Positions 16,493-23,720 of a stretch of DNA of 64,000 nucleotides are shown in pieces. A program made the translations under genes and the position numbers. The stretch's first letter is position 1; the number at the start of each line of letters is the position of its first letter. Origin of the DNA: Aurantimonas coralicida_A (lineage in GTDB: Bacteria; Pseudomonadota; Alphaproteobacteria; Rhizobiales; Rhizobiaceae); NCBI RefSeq assembly GCF_036016755.1, contig NZ_JAYXIH010000001.1, forward strand, positions 124,001 to 188,000. The letters run 5' to 3'. The notes under the pieces are model-generated. The model did no database searches and was not told where the DNA came from. It saw only the letters and a list, made by a program, of their open reading frames with translations.

Positions 16493-19249
16493 TCACAAGA
16501 GGCGACGCCGCACCACTTTCTCCGCTTCCAGAAGCAGCAGCAACCCGACGCCGATGCCGATGACGATCGCTCCATCGGCCAGTGCGATCGGGCGCGTCTC
16601 GAACACGGCCTGCATGAAGGGTGCGTAGGTGAAGACCAGTTGCAGGATGACGGTCAGGCCGACGCCGAGCAGCACCGCCGGGGTGCCGACGACACCGGTG
16701 AAGGTCAGCGAGGTCAGGTGCAGATAGCGCACGGAAAACAGATAGAAGATCTCCATGACGACGATCAGGTTGACAACGAGGGTTCGAGCGTAGGCCAACT
16801 CGTCGCCGCGTTCGATCGACCAGAAGAAGAGAGCAAAGACGGCGCCCGCGAACAGGATGGAAACCAGGACGATCCGCCAGACCATTTCCATGTCGAGCAG
16901 CGAGGCGTTGCCCGGCCTCGGCCGCCGCTCCATCACCGACGGCTCGGCTGGCTCGAAGGACAGGGTCAGGCCGAGCGCGACGGCCGTCACCATGTTGATC
17001 CACAGGATCTGTACGGGCGAAACCGGCAGCACGAAGCCCAGAAGGATCGCCCCGACGATCACCAGCGACTCGCCGCCATTGGTCGGCAGCGTCCAGGCGA
17101 TGACCTTGCGGATGTTGTCGTAGATCGTGCGCCCCTCGCGCACGGCGGCAACGATCGAGGCGAAATTATCGTCGGCCAGCACCACCCGCGCGGCCTCCTT
17201 GGCGGCTTCGGTGCCCTTGATCCCCATCGCGACGCCGACATCCGCGCGCTTGAGGGCAGGGGCGTCGTTGACCCCGTCCCCGGTCATGGCAACGACCTTG
17301 CCACAAGCCTGCAGCGCTTCGACGAGCCGCAGCTTGTGCTCCGGCGCGGCTCTGGCGAACACATCGACATCCGCGACGCGACGACGTAGCTCCTCGTCGT
17401 CCATCGCCTCGATCTGGTTGCCGGTCAAAACGCCGTTGCGCGTATTGAGCCCGAGCTGGCCGGCGATAGCGAGCGCTGTGACCGCATGATCGCCGGTGAT
17501 CATCTTGACGTCGATGCCGGCGCGGGCGCAGTCGGCGACCGCTTCGATGGCTTCCGGACGCGGTGGGTCGATGAAGCCGGCAATGCCGAGCAGGGTGAAG
17601 CCCTTCGCCATGTCGTTCATGCCCAGCGTTGCTTGGTCGCCGACGAATTTGACGGCAAAGGCCAGCACGCGCTGGCCCTCGCGGGCCAATGCGTCGATCC
17701 GCTTCAACCATGCCTCATGCTCCAGCGGCGCGACCCCGTCACCAGCGATCTGGTTCGCGCAGAGCGTGATGACATGATCCGGCGCGCCTTTGACGGTAAT
17801 AGTGTTGCCGCCGGCGCCATCCTGATTGAGCGTCGCCATGAACCGGTGCGCCGCGTCGAAGGGGATGTCATCGAGCCGGCGATGGCGGGCTCGCTCGGCG
17901 ATGGGATCGAGACCGGCTTTGTGGGCGAGAGCGAGGAGGGCACCCTCCATCGGGTCGCCGGCGACGCTCCACGCGCCATCGTCGCCGCGATGCAGCTGGG
18001 CGTCGTTGCACAACAAGGCGGCGCGCGCGAAGCCACGAAGCGCATCGGTCTGGTCAAAGGTCGATCGCGCCCCCGCGCCGCGCAATTCGCCGTCGGGGGC
18101 ATAGCCGTCGCCGGTGACCGCGATTGCTTCGCCATCCGCTTCGATGACGACCGCGCGCACCACCATCTCGTTGCGCGTCAACGTACCGGTCTTGTCGGTG
18201 CAGATGACGGAAACGGCACCCAGCGTCTCGACGGCTGGCAGCTTGCGGATGATCGCGTGCCGTCGCGCCATACGCTGCACCCCGAGCGCAAGCGTAATAG
18301 TCAAAACGGCCGGCAATCCTTCCGGGATCGCGGCGACGGCCATGCCCACCATGACCAGAAAGGCATCCTGCGGCGCATAGCCGCGCGCCAGCACCGCGAA
18401 GGCGAAGACGGCACCGCTGGCGGCGAGGATGACGAGTGTCAGCCAGCGGGCGAAGCGATCGATCTGTCGTAGCAGCGGCGTGGTGATCTCCTCGATGCCC
18501 TCCAGCATCGCGCCGATCCGCCCGATCTCGGCGCGAGAGCCCGTCGCGACGACGAGCCCAACACCACGACCTGACGTGATGAGCGTGCCGGAAAACGCCA
18601 TCGAGTCGCGGTCTCCCAGCGATGCATTGTGGGAGACCGGCACCGTATCCTTCACCACCGGCACCGACTCACCGGTCAGGGCCGCCTCCTGGGCGCGAAG
18701 CCCACGCGTGTCGAGAAGCCGCAGATCGGCCGGCACCCGGTCGCCAGCTTCCAAGAGCACCACGTCGCCGGGAACCAGATCGGTCGCCGGCAAGGTCACC
18801 CGCGTGCCGTCGCGCAGTACCGAGGCGTGCGCCGAGAGCATCGAGCGCACGGCGGCGAGCGAATCCTCGGCCCGCCCTTCCTGCCAGAAGCCGATGACGG
18901 CGTTGAGAATGACGACGGCGAAGATTACCAGCGTATCGGTCCAGTGGCCGAGCAACGCCGTTACGATTCCGGACGCGATCAGAACGTATATGAGGAGATT
19001 GTTGAACTGCGCGAGCAGGCGGGCGAGCGGCCCGCGTCGCGACGGTTCGGGCAATGCATTGGGACCGAACTGGCCCAGCCGCACCGCCGCCTCAGCCGCC
19101 GAAAGCCCCTCAGATCGTGCGGCGGCCTGCTCCAGCGCCGCCGCCGGGTCGAGCGCATGCCAGACGACGTCCTCGTCGCCGAATGCTTTGCCCTTCAGCT
19201 TGGCCGCGTTATCCCGCTGTTGCCGGTGAGGGGGCTCACGATTCTCCAT
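16493..19249 (-). CDS. P-type cation-transporting ATPase (P2, Ca2+/Na+-type)
   Basis: This 918-aa pump has all P2-type landmarks: an N-terminal cation ATPase domain, the actuator motif LTGESVPV at about 191-198, IPEGLPAV in the fourth helix (308-315), the phosphorylation motif DKTGTLT with Asp352, and TGDGVNDAPALKRADVGVAMG in the hinge. No N-terminal Cys-rich metal domain or CPx motif is present, which excludes copper and zinc P1B pumps. The sixth helix region NMVTAVALGLTLSFEPAE is typical of bacterial cation ATPases of uncertain ion specificity. It lies upstream of the alcohol dehydrogenase gene. Confidence 0.92.
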   Translation of the reverse strand: MENREPPHRQQRDNAAKLKGKAFGDEDVVWHALDPAAALEQAAARSEGLSAAEAAVRLGQFGPNALPEPSRRGPLARLLAQFNNLLIYVLIASGIVTALLGHWTDTLVIFAVVILNAVIGFWQEGRAEDSLAAVRSMLSAHASVLRDGTRVTLPATDLVPGDVVLLEAGDRVPADLRLLDTRGLRAQEAALTGESVPVVKDTVPVSHNASLGDRDSMAFSGTLITSGRGVGLVVATGSRAEIGRIGAMLEGIEEITTPLLRQIDRFARWLTLVILAASGAVFAFAVLARGYAPQDAFLVMVGMAVAAIPEGLPAVLTITLALGVQRMARRHAIIRKLPAVETLGAVSVICTDKTGTLTRNEMVVRAVVIEADGEAIAVTGDGYAPDGELRGAGARSTFDQTDALRGFARAALLCNDAQLHRGDDGAWSVAGDPMEGALLALAHKAGLDPIAERARHRRLDDIPFDAAHRFMATLNQDGAGGNTITVKGAPDHVITLCANQIAGDGVAPLEHEAWLKRIDALAREGQRVLAFAVKFVGDQATLGMNDMAKGFTLLGIAGFIDPPRPEAIEAVADCARAGIDVKMITGDHAVTALAIAGQLGLNTRNGVLTGNQIEAMDDEELRRRVADVDVFARAAPEHKLRLVEALQACGKVVAMTGDGVNDAPALKRADVGVAMGIKGTEAAKEAARVVLADDNFASIVAAVREGRTIYDNIRKVIAWTLPTNGGESLVIVGAILLGFVLPVSPVQILWINMVTAVALGLTLSFEPAEPSVMERRPRPGNASLLDMEMVWRIVLVSILFAGAVFALFFWSIERGDELAYARTLVVNLIVVMEIFYLFSVRYLHLTSLTFTGVVGTPAVLLGVGLTVILQLVFTYAPFMQAVFETRPIALADGAIVIGIGVGLLLLLEAEKVVRRRLL

Positions 19250-19686
19250 TCTCGGTCGCTCCGGATGCTTGTCGGCTTGGCTGAGGCCACGTTCGCTATT
19301 GAAGCGATACCACGGCCGATGCTGCTGGCCAGCGTCTCATGAGACTTCCCGAGACGGGGACGGTATCATTGCGGCACGCGACCGGCGCCGCGTGCACGGC
19401 ATGCCGGTCAGGATATCGACGTTTCGGCGTCAAAGTCTCGCTGATGTTGCCTGATCGGCCGATCGCCAGCGATCGAATGAGGTATCTCGGTGTCAATGTC
19501 GACACCCAGGAAATCTGCGAGGATGGGCTTTGCAGGCTACTGTGCAAGGCCGACCTCGCGCTCCGCCAACCGCGTCGCCGCGTCCGGCCGGTGCGCGCGG
19601 TGAATCTTTGGCGGCGTCCGGGTCACATAGACGTATCTGGAACCGCCACGGAGAATGGGAGAGCAGCGTCGCCCTTCTTCCCGACG
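19250..19686. other. Intergenic region with no supported gene
   Basis: The 437 bp between the ATPase start and the rhodanese stop contain short open frames on both strands, but none shows a domain, a ribosome binding site and sensible composition together. The ATPase promoter must lie here, but no good sigma70-like pair is visible. Confidence 0.5.
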
Positions 19687-20301
19687 CTAGTCGCCCTGGC
19701 TGGTCACCGTAAGGCCGAGAACTCGCCAGCTCTGCATGCCACCGCGATAGTAAAAAATGCGCTCCGCTGGATAGCCGGCGGCGATCATAGCGCGAATAGC
19801 GGTTGGCGACTGGCCGCACCACAGCCCGTTGCAGAACAACGCGACGCTCTCGGCATTCGCGCAGTCCCAGCCGTCGAAATCCGGCTCGCAACCAAGTTCG
19901 GTCAGCCTGTCGCCCACTTGCGTGTAGGGCAGGCTGATCGCGCCCGGAATCGATCCACCCAGGAACCAATCGATCGTCCGGCTGTCGACGACGATCGCGT
20001 CCGGGTCCATGAGCATTTCGATCAATTCAAGCTCCCCGATTGTTGTCACCCCTTCCGCCGGTGCAATCGGCTGTATGCAAAATGGCGGACAGGCGCGCGA
20101 CGTCTTCGCGAATTCGCCCGTGATTTCGTGGTCCTGATCCTGGATTCGGCGGATTTCGACCGGGCCGTCCTCGGTGTCAACGGTCACGCTTGGCATGTCG
20201 CGCGCGATCCCGACCGTCAGCTCCTCCGCGGCGCCCGTTCCGGCAAGCGCCGCCAGCGCGACTCCGGCAGCGACGAAACTCGCAGTAATATGTCTCACCA
20301 T
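19687..20301 (-). CDS. Periplasmic rhodanese-like protein
   Basis: This 204-aa protein has a Sec signal peptide (MVRHITASFVAAGVALAALAGTGAAEE), a linker with CPPFCIQP, and a single rhodanese domain: DAIVVDSRTIDWFLGGSIPGAISLPY for the first signature and FCNGLWCGQSPTAIRAMIAAGY for the active-site loop, with Cys as presumed persulfide carrier. GGGAGGAACAC precedes ATG 20301. The export signal places sulfur transfer in the periplasm, which fits the YeeE/YedE and persulfide-sensor genes 9 kb away. It is the last chromosomal gene before the integrated element. Confidence 0.88.
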   Translation of the reverse strand: MVRHITASFVAAGVALAALAGTGAAEELTVGIARDMPSVTVDTEDGPVEIRRIQDQDHEITGEFAKTSRACPPFCIQPIAPAEGVTTIGELELIEMLMDPDAIVVDSRTIDWFLGGSIPGAISLPYTQVGDRLTELGCEPDFDGWDCANAESVALFCNGLWCGQSPTAIRAMIAAGYPAERIFYYRGGMQSWRVLGLTVTSQGD

Positions 20302-20498
20302 GTGTTCCTCCCTTGAACGCCAAACAGATAGCAGGGTTTGCATATGATGTGGAGGTTGGCTGAGTAGCTGGCGGATCGGAAACGGGTGAGGTGTCGATGG
20401 AGCAATCGTCGTTGTTGGCGCGGACCCGGTACTCGATCTTGTTAGAGCCGCGCCGTTTGCATTTCAGTGGGAATTCGCGCTGAACGTTTATCGAGACA

Positions 20499-20514
20499 AT
20501 GGCGGATGGGGTGT
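20499..20514. repeat. attL core (16-bp direct repeat with attR)
   Basis: AATGGCGGATGGGGTG matches 32540-32555 exactly. On the minus strand it corresponds to the end of the T-stem, the acceptor strand, the discriminator and CCA of tRNA-Ser, the standard tyrosine-integrase target. The GA two bases upstream is also shared (GACAATGG against GATAATGG). Confidence 0.85.
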
Positions 20515-20578
20515 CCGCCAGACAGTTTCAGTAGTCTATATATTTCAATTACTTAGCACCTGCTCGCGCTGCAATTTG

Positions 20579-20617
20579 TACAGCAAGATGCGCAGCAAAT
20601 TCCTCACAGCAAATTCC
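20579..20617. promoter_or_regulatory. Three CAGCAAR repeats, candidate integrase arm-type sites (left)
   Basis: TACAGCAAGATG (20579-20590), CGCAGCAAATTCC (20591-20603) and CACAGCAAATTCC (20605-20617) stand at a 13 to 14-nt period, 65-103 bp inside the attL core. A matching CACAGCAAAATG lies at 32432-32443, 97-108 bp inside attR. Similar distance from both cores suggests integrase arm sites. Confidence 0.45.
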
Positions 20618-20628
20618 ACAACGAGAAA

Positions 20629-20657
20629 CGCCGCTCCGGGGACGAACCGGAGCGGCG
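20629..20657 (+). promoter_or_regulatory. Hairpin upstream of the primase gene
   Basis: CGCCGCTCCGG (20629-20639) and CCGGAGCGGCG (20647-20657) form a perfect 11-bp stem with a 7-nt loop. It lies 73 nt before the primase ATG with no following T-run. It may insulate the primase from host transcription or act in the leader. Confidence 0.5.
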
Positions 20658-20703
20658 CTATAGCCGAGCCTTACAGGGGCAAATGCAACAGAGGAAATTC
20701 CCC

Positions 20704-20733
20704 ATGAAGCACCATCACGGAGCACCGCAATGA
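20704..20733 (+). CDS. Possible nine-codon leader peptide overlapping the primase start
   Basis: GAGGAAA precedes ATG 20704, opening a nine-residue frame (MKHHHGAPQ) whose TGA overlaps the primase ATG (ATGA at 20730-20733). The better Shine-Dalgarno belongs to this leader. It could couple translation of the primase, or be chance. Confidence 0.35.
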   Translation: MKHHHGAPQ

Positions 20734-22862
20734 CCGCCCATGCTTACCAAAATTCTTCAGCGAATACAACGCATTTGCACGTTCGGACGCTCGACGATTT
20801 GAACGATGAACGGCAGTGGGTTTCGTGGAAAACGGAGCTTCGCGAAGGAAAGCCGACCAAGGTTCCCTACAGCCCCGCGACCGGTCGCCGGGCGAAGAGC
20901 GACGACCCGTCGACATGGGCGACGCGCGCGGCCGCCATACGCTACGCGTCCAAGATCAAGGGCAGCATCGGCGTCATGCTGGGCGATCTTGGCAACGGCT
21001 TCCACCTTTGCGGCGTGGACCTCGACTCCTGTCTTGACGGCGACGCGCTGGCAGGCTGGGCCGAAGAGGTCGTCTATCTTTTCAGCACATATGCCGAGAT
21101 CAGCCCCAGCGGCAAAGGCGTCAAGCTCTTCTTCCTCGTGCGCGACGCGGACCGGGAGTCGATGGGGCCGAAACATCGCATTGCCTTCAACAAGGGCGAG
21201 CATTGCGAGATGGCGCTCGATCTTGGCGGCCGCTACTACGCCGTCACGGCCGAGGCGTTGGGCGATCTTGTCGGCGTGCGGCATCTCCGCGTTGTCGGGC
21301 TCAACGACCTTCGCTGGCTGGTTCATGTCGCCGGTCCGGCCTTCGCCGGACGGAAGCAGGACGAGTCGGGCAGCGGCGTCCTTTACCGCCTCGCCCGGAA
21401 GATCAAGTTGAGCGGCGGCACGAAGGAAGACTTCATCGCCGCTATCGAGGAAGAGCCGGACGCGGCCGCCCATGTGGCGAAGGAAGGCGAGCGGGCGATT
21501 GATCGCGCATGGGCGCGCGCGCCGTCTCCCCGTTTCGACGACCCGGACATTGACGATCTGGTCGGCACGCCTCCGGCCGATGCGATCACGACGCGCGTCA
21601 ATGAGCGGTTCGCGCTCGCCCGCCATGCCGGGCGCACGCTGGTCGTCGAGTTCCATCGTGACGGCTTCCACCTTGGGGGAGTCGATGACCTGCACACTCT
21701 GTTCGCCAACGACCTTGTGCCGACGCTCGACGGCAAGCGGATGGAACCGGCGTCGCGCCATTGGCTTCGCGACCCGCGCCGTCGCCAGTTCTCCGAAATC
21801 GTTTTCGATCCGACTGGCAGCGCATCGCGCACGGCGCTCAATCTGTGGACGGGCTGGGCCGTCGAGCCGGACCCGGACGCCTCTTGCGCCCTGATCCTTG
21901 ACCATATCCGCGACGTGCTCGCTAACGGCGATCGTGCCCATGCCCGCTACATCATCGGATGGCTGGCGGACATGGTGCAAAATGCCGGCCGAAAGCCCGG
22001 CGTGGCGCTGGTCTTCAAGGGCGGCAAGGGCGCTGGCAAAGACACCCTGGCGGTCGCGCTCCGGCGGATCGTCGGCAAGCGGCACGTCGCGCACGTCAAC
22101 CGCGCGGACGCGCTCACCCAACGTTTCAACGCGCCGTTCGCCACGGCGATCCTGGGCCATGTGGAAGAGGCGTTCTGGTCCGGTGCGCACGACAAAAAAG
22201 GGACGCTGCAATCGCTGATCACGTCGGAAACGCTTCCAATTGAGCGGAAGGGTATCGACACGGTGACGGTCGACTCCTTCCTTCGTCTGATCATGACCAC
22301 GAACGAAGCATGGGCCGTCCCGGCGTCGAATGATGAGCGGCGCTATGCCGTGTTCGACGTGAGCGATTCCCGCATCCGCGACGACGACTATTTCACGGCG
22401 CTCTATGCCGAGATCGAAGGTGACGGCCCGGCCGGATTCCTGGCCCATTTGCTCGACGTGGACCTGTCCGATTTCAACGTTCGCGACGTGCCGCAGACCG
22501 AAGCCCTTCGCGACCAGAAGCTGAACACGCTTCGCGGCGTCGAGCGCTGGTGGTTCGAGTTCCTGCACAAGGGCGACATCGGCGACTTCGATGATTGGGA
22601 AGAGACCGTCACGGCGAACCGCGACGGCATTCGGGGCCGATACGAATCCTTCATCCGGGAAAACCGCCACCAGGGCGACGCGGTGAACTCTCGGCAGTTC
22701 GGTATCGAGTTGCGGAAGATGCTTCCCAGCTTGAGCGAAACTCGCCCCCGCGTGGATGGCGGACAGCGCCCGCGCTTCTACGTCTTCCCGCCGTTGCGTG
22801 AGTGCCGCGCCGAGTTCGTCGAGTGGCTGGGCGCACCCGTCGATTGGGGGGATGACGAATGA
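20730..22862 (+). CDS. Phage-type primase-polymerase/helicase (NrS-1-like, DUF5906 C-terminus)
   Basis: This 710-aa protein probably initiates and drives replication of the element. The N-terminal third looks like an archaeo-eukaryotic primase-polymerase of the NrS-1 type: IGVMLGDLGNGFHLCGVDLDSC holds the catalytic Asp pair near residues 96-100, followed by SPSGKGVKLFF and HCEMALDLGGRYYAVT. The C-terminal half is a superfamily 3-like helicase with P-loop GGKGAGKDT at about residues 431-439, VEEAFW as Walker B and LRLIMTTNEAWAVP as sensor. GGAGC lies 7 nt before the ATG. Fused primase-helicases of this sort are the standard replication protein of phage satellites. Its stop overlaps the next small ORF (ATGA). 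Confidence 0.88.
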   Translation: MTAHAYQNSSANTTHLHVRTLDDLNDERQWVSWKTELREGKPTKVPYSPATGRRAKSDDPSTWATRAAAIRYASKIKGSIGVMLGDLGNGFHLCGVDLDSCLDGDALAGWAEEVVYLFSTYAEISPSGKGVKLFFLVRDADRESMGPKHRIAFNKGEHCEMALDLGGRYYAVTAEALGDLVGVRHLRVVGLNDLRWLVHVAGPAFAGRKQDESGSGVLYRLARKIKLSGGTKEDFIAAIEEEPDAAAHVAKEGERAIDRAWARAPSPRFDDPDIDDLVGTPPADAITTRVNERFALARHAGRTLVVEFHRDGFHLGGVDDLHTLFANDLVPTLDGKRMEPASRHWLRDPRRRQFSEIVFDPTGSASRTALNLWTGWAVEPDPDASCALILDHIRDVLANGDRAHARYIIGWLADMVQNAGRKPGVALVFKGGKGAGKDTLAVALRRIVGKRHVAHVNRADALTQRFNAPFATAILGHVEEAFWSGAHDKKGTLQSLITSETLPIERKGIDTVTVDSFLRLIMTTNEAWAVPASNDERRYAVFDVSDSRIRDDDYFTALYAEIEGDGPAGFLAHLLDVDLSDFNVRDVPQTEALRDQKLNTLRGVERWWFEFLHKGDIGDFDDWEETVTANRDGIRGRYESFIRENRHQGDAVNSRQFGIELRKMLPSLSETRPRVDGGQRPRFYVFPPLRECRAEFVEWLGAPVDWGDDE

Positions 22863-23236
22863 CGGTCCAAACGGTCCAGATGACCGGGAAGACGGGCGGC
22901 TTCGATTGGACCGGAATTCGTCAGCGAAATCCGTTGGTTAATCCTTCTGGTCCAGACGGTCCAAACGGTCCAATGGGTTTTACAGTTCTATGGCAATCGA
23001 CGACTGATCGTGAGGGCATGACTCGTGCAATCCCTAGGGGAATTGACCGGATTCTATCGGACCAATTGGACCGTTTGGACCAGCCAATGAAATCAATGAC
23101 TTGCGAGGCTGGGCTATTGGACCGCCGTGTGGACCGTCTGGACCACCCCCATGCTGGGAGGGAACGGGTCCTTGGAGGGTGGTGGCCGTCGGGGGGAGCG
23201 CGGATCGCCGGTCTATCCCCGTGTGAGAGAATTTAG
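22859..23236 (+). CDS. Uncertain small ORF spanning the GGTCCA repeat array
   Basis: This 125-codon frame begins at an ATG overlapping the primase stop (ATGA), which favours translation. However its sequence is dominated by the GGTCCA/TGGACC repeats (TVQTVQ, GPDGPNGP, DRLDQ, DRRVDRLD), and I recognise no domain. It may be a small coupled gene carrying the repeats or simply an open frame created by them. The DNA repeats are the stronger signal. Confidence 0.35.
   Translation: MTVQTVQMTGKTGGFDWTGIRQRNPLVNPSGPDGPNGPMGFTVLWQSTTDREGMTRAIPRGIDRILSDQLDRLDQPMKSMTCEAGLLDRRVDRLDHPHAGRERVLGGWWPSGGARIAGLSPCERI
22864..23144. repeat. Inverted iteron-like array of GGTCCA/TGGACC, candidate origin or packaging site
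   Basis: Five GGTCCA copies at 22864, 22873, 22949, 22958 and 22967 (9-bp period inside each group) are followed by TGGACC in the opposite orientation at 23067, 23076, 23118, 23130 and 23139; one more lies at 22907. ATTGGACCGTTTGGACC at 23065-23081 is the exact 17-bp reverse complement of 22958-22974. The array lies between the primase and terminase genes, where satellites and small phages keep an origin or a cos/pac site. Confidence 0.65.
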
Positions 23237-23252
23237 GAATCGAGATTTTAAA

Positions 23253-23720
23253 ATGACCGTGGAAGCTGACATCGAAGCCCTGGTAGGCACTGTGGGTAAG
23301 CAACCAATCACCACGGACGAATTGGCGGACCTTCTCGACCTGTCCGTCAACCGGGTGCTCATGCTTGCCCGTAGCGGTCACATCCCCCGTGTGTCGAAGG
23401 GCCGCTTCGAACGCCGCGCTGCCGTGCGAGGGTATATCGCCTATCTCCGGGAAAATCCCGTGGGCAGGAAGTCGGCCGACCCGGCGCTCGCCGACGAACG
23501 ACGCCGCCTTGTGCGAGAACAAGCCGACCGAGAAGCGCACCGCAACGCCGTCGCGCGCGGCGAACTCGTTGCGGCCGCCGACGTGAAGGCCGAATGGGAG
23601 TCGATCCTGACCGACGTGCGCGCGGCCGTGCTCGCAATTCCGTCGCGGCTGCCAGACCTAGACCGCGAACGGCTCGACCACGAAATCCGGTCCGCATTGG
23701 AGGCGCTGGCAGATGCTTGA
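23253..23720 (+). CDS. Phage terminase small subunit (Nu1-like)
   Basis: This 155-aa protein should recognise the packaging site and load the large terminase. The N-terminal 60 residues form a winged-helix DNA-binding segment (QPITTDELADLLDLSVNRVLMLARSGHIPRVSKGRFERRAAVRGYIAYLRE), close to the Nu1/gpNu1 pattern. The rest is charged and helical (DERRRLVREQADREAHRNAVARGELVAAADVKAEWESIL), as in lambda-type small terminases. I chose ATG 23253; the frame is open upstream to 23127, but that extension is repeat-derived. The stop overlaps the large terminase start by 8 nt (ATGCTTGA). Confidence 0.85.
   Translation: MTVEADIEALVGTVGKQPITTDELADLLDLSVNRVLMLARSGHIPRVSKGRFERRAAVRGYIAYLRENPVGRKSADPALADERRRLVREQADREAHRNAVARGELVAAADVKAEWESILTDVRAAVLAIPSRLPDLDRERLDHEIRSALEALADA

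Larger units (their letters stand above)
20302..20729. other. Left junction of the integrated element; no supported protein gene above 10 codons
   Basis: The first 197 bp are host sequence downstream of what was tRNA-Ser before integration. From 20499 on it holds the left att core, a dyad GGCGGA-7-TCCGCC at 20502-20520, integrase arm-like repeats, a hairpin and a nine-codon leader frame, listed separately. Confidence 0.5.

Noticed and set aside
19339..20316. 325-codon plus-strand frame between the ATPase and rhodanese genes
   Set aside because: Antisense to the rhodanese for most of its length, no domain or ribosome binding site.
20757..22670. 637-codon minus-strand frame across the primase gene
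   Set aside because: Antisense shadow; no recognisable domain, while the plus frame has primase and helicase motifs.
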